From Persicaria tinctoria (lineage: Eukaryota; Streptophyta; Magnoliopsida; Caryophyllales; Polygonaceae), in NCBI GenBank assembly GCA_037127255.1, contig JBANSL010000003.1, forward strand, positions 43,273,314 through 43,337,313: DNA of 64,000 nucleotides, in the 5' to 3' direction. The notes beneath the pieces were generated by a model. It had not been told where the DNA came from and ran no database searches. It saw only the letters and a program-made list of their open reading frames with translations. Positions 10,402 to 23,223 of the stretch are shown piece by piece. How positions within the stretch are numbered: position 1 is the first letter of the stretch; each line of letters begins with the position of its first letter. Made by a program: the position numbers and the translations under genes.

Positions 10402-11979
10402 ATGCGTCGTTCTGGTCAGACACCTGAGTTTGACGCCTTAGACGAACCGGAACGCCTTTTTCACATCAGGGCTAAACTACAAAGAGCTATGTCGGCCGCT
10501 GAAACACAAGAGCAGCTGATTGCCAGACTTACCAGGGAACTCGCCGCTAAGGATGCCACTATCGCCAATGAAAGGACAACAAGGGAACAAGCAGCTGAGC
10601 GCGCAAGGCAAGCAGAAGCTGAGCTTGCCCAATATCCAACCACTGCTGAGGATTATATGCATCCGACTCTCATCGTGCCTGAATCGGCGATTCTAATCCC
10701 TGAAAACTCTTTTGAAATTCGCACTCAGTTTCTTATAGAGCTTAAAAATAATGCCTTTTGCGGCAAATCTAATGAGTGTCCTCTTGAACATATTACTAAT
10801 TTTCATGATATGTGTCGTACTCTTGCAGAAGGTACAACTCTGGAATATGTCAAGATGAAGGCTTTCCGCTGGTCGCTGGCTGGACCTGCACTGAAATGGC
10901 TTGAAGGGCTGAAGCCAAAATCTCTCACCACATGGGCACAAGTAGAGCAGGAATTTCTCAACAAATTCTTCCCTCCTGCCAAGACAACATTCCTCCGCCA
11001 AAAGATCACTGCTTTCAAGCAAAAGCCTGGGGAACCGCTAGCAAAAGCATGGGAACGCTACAAAGAGCTGCTGCGATCTTGCCCCACTCATGGACAGCCA
11101 CCCTACATCATTCAGGAGATCTTCTTCAACTCTCTTGATCAAATCACTAAGGACAGAATCAACAATTATACTCGCTACGAGTATTTGACGATGCCGCCAA
11201 GTGACACATGGGGTGTGCTAGAGAAGCTCACTACCTACGACAACAAGTATGGGGCTCCTACAAACTATGATGAGAACGCCCATGCCAGACCAGCCCCATC
11301 TATGCCTCTCTATGAGCCATCAAAGGAGATAGACCCTGATGTCAAGGAGCAGTACTACAGAGATCAGAATCGCAAGCTCCTCAAGCAAGTCAAATATCTC
11401 TCTGTCAACCAACCCTGCATCGAATGTGGTTCACAACGGCATACTACTACTGAGTGCCCGCATACGGAACAAGTCAGGATGGCAGAGATTCATGAAGAGG
11501 TGGCTTACGCAGGATGTCCCAATCGCTATATGGGGGACCAAAGGTTCTATCAACCTCAACGGAACCAAGGTCCTCCTAGGAACCCCCCGCCCTACAGAGC
11601 TCCTGGACATCCAGAAAGGGATCAAAAGAAGGATGATTTACAGCTCATTCTTGAAGAGATGCGCCGGAATCAGGGCACCATCAACAATCAGTTCCAGAAT
11701 ATCCATGCAAAATTTGGAGAGCTAGACACCTGGAAAAGGAACATCGAGACTCAGATGGGTCAGTTCGCGGCGCAGATTCCACAACCATCCGGGAAGCTCC
11801 CAGGCCATACAGAACCAAATCCCAAGGGGCAGCACGGACATGTAGCTGCTGTAAAGTTGCGGAGCGGTCACAAACTGCACGAGCCAGAAAACAAGGGCGA
11901 GGCTGTTGTCGACATCGACAGAGGCCTAGTCGACATCGCACAAAACTCTACTCGACACAGAGGAAGAGAGAAGCTCTGA
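10402..11979 (+). CDS. Athila Gag polyprotein
   Basis: 525 codons from the first ATG after the primer site. Residues about 24-78 form an Ala/Glu/Arg-rich coiled coil. About 105-260 is the retrotransposon gag core, with WLEGLKPKSLTTWAQVEQEF and LNKFFPPAKT. A CX2CX4HX4C zinc knuckle starts at Cys 339 (CIECGSQRHTTTEC). The C-terminal third is Pro/Gln-rich and ends inside a TCGA-dyad cluster. Gag packages the RNA in the virus-like particle. In Athila elements gag and pol are usually one frame. Here the pol frame is open from 11930 in a different frame, so the two overlap by 50 bp, which suggests a small indel near the gag end. Confidence 0.93.
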   Translation: MRRSGQTPEFDALDEPERLFHIRAKLQRAMSAAETQEQLIARLTRELAAKDATIANERTTREQAAERARQAEAELAQYPTTAEDYMHPTLIVPESAILIPENSFEIRTQFLIELKNNAFCGKSNECPLEHITNFHDMCRTLAEGTTLEYVKMKAFRWSLAGPALKWLEGLKPKSLTTWAQVEQEFLNKFFPPAKTTFLRQKITAFKQKPGEPLAKAWERYKELLRSCPTHGQPPYIIQEIFFNSLDQITKDRINNYTRYEYLTMPPSDTWGVLEKLTTYDNKYGAPTNYDENAHARPAPSMPLYEPSKEIDPDVKEQYYRDQNRKLLKQVKYLSVNQPCIECGSQRHTTTECPHTEQVRMAEIHEEVAYAGCPNRYMGDQRFYQPQRNQGPPRNPPPYRAPGHPERDQKKDDLQLILEEMRRNQGTINNQFQNIHAKFGELDTWKRNIETQMGQFAAQIPQPSGKLPGHTEPNPKGQHGHVAAVKLRSGHKLHEPENKGEAVVDIDRGLVDIAQNSTRHRGREKL

Positions 11980-12466
11980 CGCAGCTGCACAGCCAGACGA
12001 GCCAAAGTCGACTAGCCAACTCGAGATCGACGAGGCCCTGGTCGATCTCGACGAGCCTGTTGTCGAGGTCGAGAAGGACCATGCCGAGGTCGTTGAGCCC
12101 TCACCACCTCCGGAAGCTGTTCTGGCTCAGAACACCAAAAAGACGCTCCCATTCCCTTCCAAAAACCAAAGAGATCCAACAGACGGTAAGTTTCAGCGTT
12201 TTGTGAAATTGCTTCAGAGTCTGAATGTTACTATTCCTTTTACAGAAGCACTGCACGAGATGCCTGCCTATGTCAAGTTCCTCAAGGAGATTCTCAGCAA
12301 CAAGCGATCGATGACTGAGATTGCTAAGGAGTGCAAAAAGATGGATTTCCCTGAGAAGCGACCTGACCCAGGTAAGTTTGCTATCACTGTTGGACTTGGT
12401 CGTCATAGATTTAAAGCACTGTGTGACTTAGGAGCAAGTGTTAGCATCATGCCCCTATCCATCTAG
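11930..12466 (+). pseudogene. Gag-Pol linker and N-terminal protease, ended by in-frame TAG
   Basis: This frame opens after a stop at 11927-11929. It encodes an acidic TCGA-repeat linker, then the conserved segment LNVTIPFTEALHEMPAYVKF that precedes the protease in Athila elements, then the aspartic protease active site (CDLGASVSIMPLSI; catalytic Asp codon 12425-12427). A TAG at 12464-12466 interrupts it 12 codons after the Asp codon. The same frame continues at once with the rest of the protease (12473-16765). The protease would mature Gag-Pol. The TAG is either a nonsense change or a suppressible stop. Confidence 0.85.
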
Positions 12467-12472
12467 TCAAAG

Positions 12473-15400
12473 GTGAAAATAGGTGCCCTGGAACCAATTG
12501 ATGCCAAACTCTACATGGCCAACAACACCGTGGTAATCCCTACAGGTATTGTCGATAATGTTCCTGTTAAAGTTGGTAGATTCTTTGTTCCTACAGATTT
12601 TCTTGTAGTAGAGATGGCAGAGGATCCAGCTTGCCCCATCATCCTAGGGCGACCTTTCCTGGCAACTGCTGATGCTAACATTGGAGTCAAAAGGGGAATC
12701 CTTACATTCACCATCGGAGATGAGATCATTGAATACTTCTTCAACCCAGACACAGAAGAGGTAATGGAAATTAAAGCTATATATTCAAAATTTAATTTTA
12801 TCTCCTGTAATGAACCTGCAGAACAACACTTGATCCAAGAAGAAGGAAAGGCAGAATCTGAGCTAGCAGATGAGGAGCTGGCCGTAGCGGAATTAAGCGA
12901 GGAGGAGATCTTCGACGACGCATTATCGGCGGAGCTGAACGACTCACCAGAAGCCGAGCAGATCCAGTCGACCTCTACGACTCTCGTCGATCTCGACGAG
13001 CCCAACTCAAGGTCGACAAGCCCTAACCCTCCAGACACTGTAAGTCCTTTGAGCCTACTCGATCTCGACCAGTCATCGTCGAGGTCGACTACCTTGTCCC
13101 CTGCAGGCACACCAGAAATCGACGAAGCTGACTCGACGATCCTCCTCGAGATCGAGGAGCCCAACTCGAGATCGACCAGTCCTGTATTCGAGGTAAGTTC
13201 TGATTTTTTGGTCGATTTTGATCTTTCTAACCCATTCTCGAGTAGCTTCCTGCAGTACAGTCCTATGTCCAATTCAGCGTTGTCATCGATGTATGCCTGG
13301 TCGATGCCAACTCCTGTAGCTGATTTGGATGCTTCTTCTATGAGGATTGAGACGGATTACCTAGGGGAGATCATGAAGATAGAGGATGTTGAGCCTATCT
13401 TGATTCCACAGGACCCTTCTCCAGTGCTGAAACCCTTACCCGACACCCTTAGGTATGAATTTCTTAGTCCTAACTCTACTTTTCCTGTAATTATAAATGC
13501 TTCATTGAACCCACAGGAGGTAGACAAACTAGTAGATGTCCTCCGCACTCATAGGAAGGCCATAGGTTATTCCCTAGAGGACATAAAAGGTATTTCACCC
13601 ATTACTTGTATGCATAGAATTTTGTTGGAAGATGATCACAGGGCAACAATTGAGCATCAAAGGAAGCTTAACCCCAACATGAAGGAAGTTGTCAAAAAGG
13701 AGATCCATCGCATGCTGGATGCAGGAATCATTTATCCAATCTCCGACAGCAAGTGGGTTAGCCCTGTTCATGTTGTCCCTAAGAAGGGTGGAATGACCGT
13801 CGAGGAGAATGATAAGGGAGAGCTTGTTCCTAAAAGGATCACTACCAGTTGGCGGATGTGTATAGACTACAGAAAACTCAACACCGCCACCAGGAAGGAT
13901 CATTTTCCACTCCTCTTCATTGACCAAGTACTCGAAAGGTTAGCTGAACATGACTACTTTTGTTACCTGGACGGATATTCTGGCTTTTGGCAGGTTCCCA
14001 TTCATCCTGATGATCAGGAAAAGACCACCTTCACTTGCCCCTATGGAACTTTCGCATATAGGAGGATGCCCTTTGGTCTTTGCAATGCCCCTGCTACTTT
14101 TCAGAGGTGCATGATGGCCATCTTCTCCGACATGATTGAGGACATAGTGGAGGTATTCATGGATGATTTCTCAGTTTATGGCACTACTTTCGATATTTGT
14201 CTCTCTAACCTACGCAGGGTACTTAAGCGCTGTGAAGAGACAAATTTGGTTCTTAACTGGGAAAAATGCCACTTTATGGTACAAGAGGGGATCGTGCTAG
14301 GCCACAAGGTGTCCAACAAAGGGATTGAGGTGGACAGAGCAAAAATAGAGCTAGTAGAGAAATTGCCCCCACCTTCTTCCATTAAAGAGATAAGGAGTTT
14401 TCTTGGTCATGCTGGTTTTTATAGAAGATTCATTCAAGATTTTTCTAAAATTGCCAAACCATTGACTAACCTGCTTATGAAGGATGTTAAGTTTGTATTT
14501 TCTAGCGAATGTCTCGAAGCCTTCAACAGGTTAAAGAAAGCTCTCATCTCAGCTCCAATCATTCAATCGCCGGATTGGTCACTACCATTTGAGATCATGT
14601 GTGATGCCAGCGATTATGCTGTGGGAGCGGTTTTAGGACAGCGGAAGGACAAGAAACTGCATGCCATATACTATGCAAGCAAGACTCTGGATGTGGTTCA
14701 GGCTAAATACACCACAACAGAGAATGAATTTTTGGTTGTGGTTTTTGCTTTTGAAAAATTTCGTTCCTATCTTGTTGGTTCTAAAGTCATTGTCCATACT
14801 GACCATGCTGCTCTTCGTTATTTAATGACAAAGAAGGATGCAAAACCAAGGTTGCTACGATGGGTGCTCTTACTTCAAGAATTTGACGTTGAGCTAAAGG
14901 ACAAGAAGGGCATAGAGAATTCAGTCACCGATCACTTATCCAGGCTTCCCAAAGACATGCTAGAGGAGGCCCAGGACGCTAGACTAATCGACGACTCTCG
15001 CCCAGACGAGCACCTAATGCAGACCGACAATGTCTTCCTCGACATAGACAAAGCCTACTTGATCTCGAGTAATCCGTCATCGACCTCGACAAGGACCCAT
15101 GTCGAGGAGGCCCAGGAACTGATCACAGCACAGACTGGCAGCAAAACCGTACTCGAGGTCGAGGACCCGTCGTCGACCTCGACAAAGACCCTTGTCGATG
15201 AGCACCAGGAGTCTAGGACGATGCAGCCAGACACCGCAGCTGTACTCGAGATCGACGAGCCCAACTCGAGATCGAGTACAGTTGACCACCAGGATCCGTG
15301 CTCTTCACCAGACGACGCTGCAGCCTCCTCTATGTCGAGTAGCTTTACTCGATATCGACTAGCTCCAGGTGAGATTTCAGGTGAGGTTCTTCGATTAGAT

Positions 15401-16765
15401 TCCGGTGACGATTTCTTCTTTACACCTCCTACTAGTCCTATTCATGATATATATGCTATAAAAGGACCAAAGGTACCCTGGTATGCAGATTTTGCTAACT
15501 ACTTTGTAGGAAATGAGATTCCGTCAGGCCTATCTTCACAGAGAAAGAAGAAATTCCTCCACGACGTCAAACAATACTATTGGGATGATCCTTACCTATT
15601 CAAACAAGAGAAGGAACATATCTTCAGACGTTGTATCCCGGAGGAGGAGATGGAAAGTGTCATTCGCCATTGCCATACTCTCCCTACAGGCGGACATGCC
15701 AAAGGCTTCAAAACTGCATCTAAGGTACTTCAATGTGGTTTTTACTGGCCTAATCTTTTCAGGGATGTGCAGGCTTATGTCACTTCATGCGACGAATGCC
15801 AAAGATCAGGCAACATTACTTGGAGGAATGAGACACCACTCACAGGAATTTTGGAGGTCGAGCTATTTGATGTATGGGGAATTGACTTCATGGGACCATT
15901 CCCTGCTTCAGGACCTTACAAATACATCCTGGTGGCGGTTGACTATGTCTCTAAATGGGTGGAGGCTGTTGCAACTAGGACCAACGACGCGAAGGTAGTT
16001 TCAAAGTTTGTTAAAACTAACATATTCCCTCGCTTTGGTGTTCCTAGAGTTCTTATTTCAGATGGTGGCTCGCATTTCATCGAGAGAGGATTTGAGGCTC
16101 TTTTGGCTAAGTATGGGGTAACACACAGGGTGGCGACACCTTATCATCCCCAAACCAGTGGTCAGGTGGAAGTCTCTAATCGTCAAATCAAGGCCATCTT
16201 GGAGAAAACAGTCTCTCGCTCTAGGAAGGATTGGTCATCTAAGCTTGATGATGCGCTATGGGCTTATAGGACGGCTTACAAAACACCGCTAAGAACAACT
16301 CCTTACAACCTGGTTTATGGCAAGTCTTGCCATTTACCTGTCGAGCTGGAGCATAAGGCAATGTGGGCTCTCAAGGAGCTCAACATGGATCTCGATGAGG
16401 CAGGTAAGAAACGCTTTATTGATTTACAGGAGTTGGAGGAATTGAGATTGAAAGCCTATGAGAATGCTGAGATCTACAAGGAGCGCACCAAAAGATGGCA
16501 TGATAAGAAACTGGTGCCAAAAACATATGAGGTAGGTGACAAAGTGCTTTTATATAATTCTAGACTGCGCCTATTTCCAGGAAAGCTAAGGGCAAGATGG
16601 AGTGGACCTTTATTGGTTCACCACATATACCCCCATGGAGGAGTAGAGCTAATTGGCACTGACGGCACCACCTTTAAAGTAAATGGGCACAGAGTCAAGA
16701 AATACTATGACAAAGAAGACCCAGAAGAGGAGATTCGCGCCACCCTGGCGTTAGTCAAAGTCTAG
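12473..16765 (+). CDS. Athila Pol: protease C-terminus, RT, RNase H, integrase
   Basis: 1,430 codons without a break. Residues 1-95 are the rest of the protease ([15 protein letters not shown]). About 130-330 is a spacer built of TCGA-dyad repeats. RT follows at about 395-580, with [15 protein letters not shown] and catalytic [10 protein letters not shown] (Asp 564 and 565). RNase H starts near [13 protein letters not shown] (Asp 711), with TDHAALRYL and DHLSRL later. A second dyad-repeat spacer is at about 840-970. Integrase has the H-H-C-C zinc domain from about 1066, then D1138 (GIDFMGPF), D1197 (ISDGGSHF) and E1233 (GQVEVSNR), spacing D35[12 protein letters not shown] motif lies near the C-terminus. 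All catalytic residues are present. The listed start is a GTG after the TAG; the natural protein is a fusion with the upstream frame. Confidence 0.93.
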   Translation: MKIGALEPIDAKLYMANNTVVIPTGIVDNVPVKVGRFFVPTDFLVVEMAEDPACPIILGRPFLATADANIGVKRGILTFTIGDEIIEYFFNPDTEEVMEIKAIYSKFNFISCNEPAEQHLIQEEGKAESELADEELAVAELSEEEIFDDALSAELNDSPEAEQIQSTSTTLVDLDEPNSRSTSPNPPDTVSPLSLLDLDQSSSRSTTLSPAGTPEIDEADSTILLEIEEPNSRSTSPVFEVSSDFLVDFDLSNPFSSSFLQYSPMSNSALSSMYAWSMPTPVADLDASSMRIETDYLGEIMKIEDVEPILIPQDPSPVLKPLPDTLRYEFLSPNSTFPVIINASLNPQEVDKLVDVLRTHRKAIGYSLEDIKGISPITCMHRILLEDDHRATIEHQRKLNPNMKEVVKKEIHRMLDAGIIYPISDSKWVSPVHVVPKKGGMTVEENDKGELVPKRITTSWRMCIDYRKLNTATRKDHFPLLFIDQVLERLAEHDYFCYLDGYSGFWQVPIHPDDQEKTTFTCPYGTFAYRRMPFGLCNAPATFQRCMMAIFSDMIEDIVEVFMDDFSVYGTTFDICLSNLRRVLKRCEETNLVLNWEKCHFMVQEGIVLGHKVSNKGIEVDRAKIELVEKLPPPSSIKEIRSFLGHAGFYRRFIQDFSKIAKPLTNLLMKDVKFVFSSECLEAFNRLKKALISAPIIQSPDWSLPFEIMCDASDYAVGAVLGQRKDKKLHAIYYASKTLDVVQAKYTTTENEFLVVVFAFEKFRSYLVGSKVIVHTDHAALRYLMTKKDAKPRLLRWVLLLQEFDVELKDKKGIENSVTDHLSRLPKDMLEEAQDARLIDDSRPDEHLMQTDNVFLDIDKAYLISSNPSSTSTRTHVEEAQELITAQTGSKTVLEVEDPSSTSTKTLVDEHQESRTMQPDTAAVLEIDEPNSRSSTVDHQDPCSSPDDAAASSMSSSFTRYRLAPGEISGEVLRLDSGDDFFFTPPTSPIHDIYAIKGPKVPWYADFANYFVGNEIPSGLSSQRKKKFLHDVKQYYWDDPYLFKQEKEHIFRRCIPEEEMESVIRHCHTLPTGGHAKGFKTASKVLQCGFYWPNLFRDVQAYVTSCDECQRSGNITWRNETPLTGILEVELFDVWGIDFMGPFPASGPYKYILVAVDYVSKWVEAVATRTNDAKVVSKFVKTNIFPRFGVPRVLISDGGSHFIERGFEALLAKYGVTHRVATPYHPQTSGQVEVSNRQIKAILEKTVSRSRKDWSSKLDDALWAYRTAYKTPLRTTPYNLVYGKSCHLPVELEHKAMWALKELNMDLDEAGKKRFIDLQELEELRLKAYENAEIYKERTKRWHDKKLVPKTYEVGDKVLLYNSRLRLFPGKLRARWSGPLLVHHIYPHGGVELIGTDGTTFKVNGHRVKKYYDKEDPEEEIRATLALVKV
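12970..13245. repeat. TCGA-dyad cluster in the protease-RT spacer
   Basis: About 17 TCGA tetranucleotides, many as TCGA-NN-TCGA pairs with centres GG, GA, CC or TC. In the pol frame they read as acidic blocks such as LVDLDEP and LLEIEEP alternating with NSRSTS or SSRSTT. The reverse strand reads similarly because the unit is nearly palindromic, which explains a 253-codon antisense frame here. Confidence 0.85.
15037..15360. repeat. TCGA-dyad cluster in the RNase H-integrase spacer
   Basis: About 17 TCGA tetranucleotides in 320 bp with the same TCGA-NN-TCGA organisation, encoding blocks such as VLEVEDP and VLEIDEP alternating with SSTSTRT, SSTSTKT and NSRSST. The flanking RNase H and integrase sequences contain few such sites, so the repeat is confined to spacers. 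Confidence 0.85.
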
Positions 16766-18306
16766 AACAGGGAAGTAGGTCGAGCTAACGACTTAAAACC
16801 TTAGCGCTTTCGGGAGGCAACCCGCTTTTCTTCCTCTTTCCTATTTTTCTTTTTTTTTTCTTTTTCTTAGCACTCGTGCATAATCTCTTCATGGTTCCAT
16901 TCAGGCATTCAAGATGAATCTATATCAGTCAGGTTCGTCTAGATCGAGTAAGCCATGCAGGTAAGTTGGAGGTTTCAGGTAAGTTTTCTTTCTTTCTAAA
17001 TAAAAATAATAAATAATATAGGTAATTTTTCCAGATTTTTTAGAATTTAATTTTTATTTTCAGAAATTATATTTATATTTTTTATTTTTTCGGAATATAT
17101 TTTTATATATAAAATAATAAAGAGAAATAAAAACCCTTACCTTGTGGAACCCTATCTCCTTCTTCCCTCTGCCTTCCCCGACCTCGACAAGAACCCAGAG
17201 CCGCCTCCTAGCACTCACCTTCTTCCTCGTTCTCTCGCTGCCCAGTGCTCTTCGAGTCCACCACACCAACCCGAGCCCGAGTACAGCAGCTCCCCCTTCG
17301 CCCTCAGCATCACCCTTGCCCAGATCCACCGTCGCCAAGCATAGATCCGGCCACCTCTCTCCCTTTCCGGACCACTGCGCCCCTGGACGACCCGGATCTC
17401 GCCTTCCCGGCCATCCACTGGCAGAACCACCTCACCTCGCTCCCTATTGTTGCCCAAATCTCCCTCGACGAACCCGGATCCACTCTTGCTCGGCCAGATT
17501 TCCACCGCTGCGCCCAGATCCGCCTTCATCCGAGCCGGATTCCATCGCATCCGGCCTCCCTTGCCTCTCCCCTTCCCAGATCTCGCACCCAGAACCACCA
17601 GTCGCTCACCACTAGCCCGGATTCATCCAGATCCACCACGGATTTCCATCGCTTCCGGCCTCCCTTGCCCAGATCCGACCCGGATCTACCCTTGCCGAGC
17701 CGGATTACACATCACCAGAGCCAATTCCGGCCACCCCTGCCCGGATCTGGAACCCGCGGCCACCACCCGCCCCTCTTTTGCACTATTCCTAAAAACAGCC
17801 TCTAATTTTCTCTAAATTACAGTTTCTACCCCTGTTTTAATTCAAGGTACGACTTCTCCCTCTTTTCTCTCTAAAATTCAGATTCATATATTTTTTTGAG
17901 AACTTAGGTAGAGATTGGATCTTGAGTTATGTGTTGAATGTTTAGGGTTGCTATTTTTGAGGACAATTGTTATTTATGATTAGGGTTGCTATTTTTGGTA
18001 ATATTTATGTTTGGTGGGCTGATTTTATACATGATTCCATATTTAGTTCATGTATATTATCAAAGAAAATTCATGAAATTTATTTGACCAATATTATGCC
18101 ATATATGGAAATTTCATAAATTTTATGGTCTTTATTTAAATTCATATATAAGTCATATTTTTTGATTCCTTATATGAATTATTTCATGCTTTGATAATAT
18201 ATGCTTCCATATATCTATTTGTTACATTTTTAGGGTAGTTCATGAACTAAGTATGGGGTTATTTTTGAAAGTAGTTATCTTATAAGATTATTTATCTATT
18301 GAAGGA
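16766..18306 (+). other. Pol to ORF3 intergenic region with possible internal promoter and leader
   Basis: No conserved protein is encoded. The first 330 bp are T-rich and contain TATATATAAAATA at 17104-17116. From about 17140 to 17820 the sequence becomes strongly C-rich on the plus strand, with repeated CAGATCCG- and CCGGATC-like words. Then comes a possible splice donor (CAAG/GTACG, 17847), an AT-rich 450-bp stretch, and an AG (18303-18304) two bases before the ORF3 start. This resembles a promoter, 5' leader and leader intron for a separate ORF3 transcript. Open frames of 122-186 codons in the C-rich part are in three different frames and low complexity, so I do not call them genes. Confidence 0.4.
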
Positions 18307-19569
18307 ATGGACGCCCTACAAATTGACGATGAGGTCAAGTTCGCTCTCGCCTGGCATATTGCAGAACGGGCTGAAAATGCCCGTTGGTATGACCAGCATA
18401 CCTTGGACCAGCTGGGGATGCATTACTGGCTGGAGCAATCTTTTGGGTTGCTTGATGCGGGCCGATTATTACAGCCGCTAGATTTGCATTACCCGGTCCT
18501 TACTGGGGAGTTTTTGGCTACTCTCCGCCGGGTACCTGACTCACCGGCTTCAGAACAAAATGTCCACTTTCAGCTGGGCAACGCCCGCCGCACAATGAGC
18601 CTAGAACGGATTGGCGACGCATTTAACTTTAACCACACCACCGAGCCTTTCATCCTCCGAGACCCGATAGAGATGTGGCGTTACTTGACTGGGAGTCTAC
18701 AGCCAACCACCCGCTCCTCCTCCATTTCCAACCCCCTCTTCGCTACCATCCTTAGGATTCTGGGTAGCACGATATGGGCCCGGCCAGAGCTGAGCCAACC
18801 CATCCATCCAGAAATAGAATGCCTCCGACGGATGCTATTCATGTCCGACCCACTACCACTTACCCACGCTTGGCTCCGTCACTGCCTGACCCGCCAGAGA
18901 GATCTCGCAGGAGCAATTTATGATGGATGCATGGTGGCTATTCTGGCTCGCCACCTGAGGGTCCCAGTCGCTGCATACTCTTCACGACGACTTATGAGGA
19001 TCGACACTGGGTCCCTACAGAGGGGCCATATCATAGCCCGCCGCAACAACATATGGGTCCAGTTCACCCACCACACTGCCATTCAGCAGGAGCGGATGAA
19101 CCCCTACAGAGTCCGCAACTGGTACACTACCTGGACAGGGGCAGCATATCATCCCACCATTGACCCTACCGCCGACCCGACACTGAGGGACGAGCCTCTA
19201 TACACAGCAGACATGGAGGAGGATGATGACAACGATGAGGCAGACAGTGTCCATGCCTCTCAGCACTCCCACCACTCTCAGCACTCCCACCACTCTCAGC
19301 ACTCCCACCATTCCCAGCTGCAGCATCATTACGGCGGACCATCAAATCCAGTGCTAGCTGAGTTGGCATTCCTCCGGGACCAGATGACCAACCTCCAACT
19401 AGGCCATGACGCAATGAGGACGGAGATGCGAGAAGGCTTTCAGGGACTACACCAATATTTCCAGCGAGGGCCCAACTATCAGCCTGGTAGCTCTTCCCAT
19501 GGAGGAGCTTCTGACTATCAGGCTGACCCTCCGTTTCCCCCCTATGATCCACCACCACCACATCAGTGA
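18307..19569 (+). CDS. Athila third ORF (env-position protein)
   Basis: 420 codons between pol and the 3' LTR, where Athila-lineage elements carry an extra ORF, often called env-like and represented in Pfam by the ATHILA ORF-1 family. The N-terminal part (residues about 30-75, with TLDQLGMHYWLEQSFGLLDA followed by a TGEFLATLRR block) fits my memory of that family. I see no signal peptide or convincing membrane segment, which argues against a true envelope role. Residues about 300-315 are acidic. About 318-337 is a Gln-His-Ser repeat (three rounds of SQHSHH). About 345-380 could be a coiled coil, and the tail is Pro-rich. Function is unknown. Confidence 0.7.
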   Translation: MDALQIDDEVKFALAWHIAERAENARWYDQHTLDQLGMHYWLEQSFGLLDAGRLLQPLDLHYPVLTGEFLATLRRVPDSPASEQNVHFQLGNARRTMSLERIGDAFNFNHTTEPFILRDPIEMWRYLTGSLQPTTRSSSISNPLFATILRILGSTIWARPELSQPIHPEIECLRRMLFMSDPLPLTHAWLRHCLTRQRDLAGAIYDGCMVAILARHLRVPVAAYSSRRLMRIDTGSLQRGHIIARRNNIWVQFTHHTAIQQERMNPYRVRNWYTTWTGAAYHPTIDPTADPTLRDEPLYTADMEEDDDNDEADSVHASQHSHHSQHSHHSQHSHHSQLQHHYGGPSNPVLAELAFLRDQMTNLQLGHDAMRTEMREGFQGLHQYFQRGPNYQPGSSSHGGASDYQADPPFPPYDPPPPHQ

Positions 19570-21261
19570 GCTGCTCTGTGAGTCTCCTTTTCCCTTCCCT
19601 TCTGATTCTCTTTAACAGTGAGGACACTGTATGTTTTAAGTATGGGGTGGGAGGAAAGGACTGTACAGGGGATTTTTATTTGATTACATGCTGCGAATTT
19701 ATGTGTATCTTTTAAAGGCTTTGTTTAAAGGGTTGTAATAGATTTCTTAGACATGGCATAACTTTGGTAGCTAAGTTATTTAGTTGCACTTTATTTATTT
19801 CTTTTCGCATTTTATACTTTAGGCTTAAAATAAAAACGAAATATAAAAGAAAAAAAAATAAATGTCGAATAAAAATAAATAAAATGTATGTTTAAATTTT
19901 TGCATTATTTGTTATATACCCTAACTTAGATATCCTATGATGATACATAATGACTGACTTGATCATGTAAATCCTATGGCGTGTTTGGAAGGTTTAGCCT
20001 AAGTCCCCGAAAATGGTTTTTATGTGGATTGTGAACTTGTGATGAAATTGAGCACATATGATCCTAAACTAAAGGTTAAAATCCAACAGAAATTGTCCCT
20101 GTGAAAATTTTGGCCTTATAGGGAGAACATTAAAAATCCCTCTGCTTTCTTGAGTGTATTTACTCTTCCTATGCATATCTAAATGTTGTGATAGTTATTC
20201 AAGACCAATGCATTTATATGTTTATGTTGATGAGAACTAAATGATGGAGGCACCTTTTAAGCCACTTTTATCCTCTCTTTACCTACCCTGCATTTTCCCT
20301 GCTTCAAGCCAGAACATTAGCCTGAGACTTTTATTGTAAACTTCACAAAATTATCCTTAGCCAAATTGAGCCTGACCCCCATTTGGGAATTAAGACTTAG
20401 AGTTGGTTGGGATGATGATTTGAGGAAAGAATGAGCTTATGTTGCATTTCAAAGAGGATCATGGAAATTATTGAGATATGGGTTGGTTATACATTTTTAT
20501 CTTGCTAAGCATATTATGTAAAAGGATTTTTTGGCTCACATTATAAATGCACTAATATTATTATTTTATATTTCCGTTCAAAAAAAAAAAAAAAAAATCC
20601 GAAAAAAGAAGAAAAAGAAGTACATATGTTAGTGAATAAAGTGCATGAGCCAAATTTACCTTATTTCTTTAAATTGCAAGTTACATATTTGGGAGAGATT
20701 TAGAGAGTTTGAAAGGTTATATACTCCATTGAGACAAATTGAAGAATTTGGGTTATACATATGATTGAGGAGTTATGGTTTGGTAGTGTTGGAAGATTTA
20801 GGAGTCTTGATTCCCGAATTATATTTAGCACCACATGGCCAAATAATTCCATACCTTATTATTTCTTACCAAGCCCCATTACAACCCCGCCGAATGGAAT
20901 CTTCTTTGAAGACATCCATTGAGCAAAGTCCTCCTGATAATTCTTGTTGCATTTTCATAATTGGTTACGAAGTGGATTCATATTTAAATTGCAATGTTTA
21001 TGAGATTGTATATGGAATTGAGTTGAGAGTTGAAACACATAGCCTAAACACGTTGAGAGCTGAGTGCAAACACATTATTCCTGTGAGGTTGGATTTATAT
21101 TGCCTATGCCTGTGGATCGCTCATATATGTGTGGTGACGTTAAATTCACTTGTCTTACATTGCTACTATTTAAGATGTTGCTTTTGACAAAGGCGAAGAC
21201 TTGAAGGATGTGTTGTAGGTCTTGGTTATTGTTCGGTTATTGCTTGAGGACAAGCAAGTCT
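19570..21261 (+). other. Athila 3' untranslated region
   Basis: 1.7 kb without a credible gene; a 140-codon frame at 20765-21187 has no recognisable feature. It contains a polypurine-tract-like segment at 19636-19660 (TTTAAGTATGGGGTGGGAGG) preceded by GAGGACACTG, echoing the real tract before the LTR. A run of A residues at 20580-20597 is followed by a purine-rich GAAAAAAGAAG block. Confidence 0.7.
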
Positions 21262-21276
21262 AAGTATGGGGTGATT
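21262..21276 (+). other. Polypurine tract before 3' LTR
   Basis: TAAGTATGGGGTGATT lies directly upstream of the 3' LTR, preceded by GAGGACAAGCAAGTC. The form AAGTxTGGGG next to TGATG matches the conserved end of Athila internal regions. It primes plus-strand synthesis. Confidence 0.85.

Positions 21277-23223
<1,947 letters not shown>

Noticed and set aside
12511..13272. 253-codon minus-strand frame antisense to pol
   Set aside because: Produced by the near-palindromic dyad repeat, which reads openly on both strands; the plus strand is clearly the protease-RT spacer.
16106..16117. TAAGTATGGGGT inside the Athila integrase
   Set aside because: It matches the polypurine-tract phrase but encodes the conserved KYGV segment of integrase; coincidence.
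17142..17815. Overlapping frames of 66-186 codons in a C-rich segment
   Set aside because: Three different frames and the reverse strand are all open because of composition. No domain and no consistent start, so it is better explained as a leader-like region.
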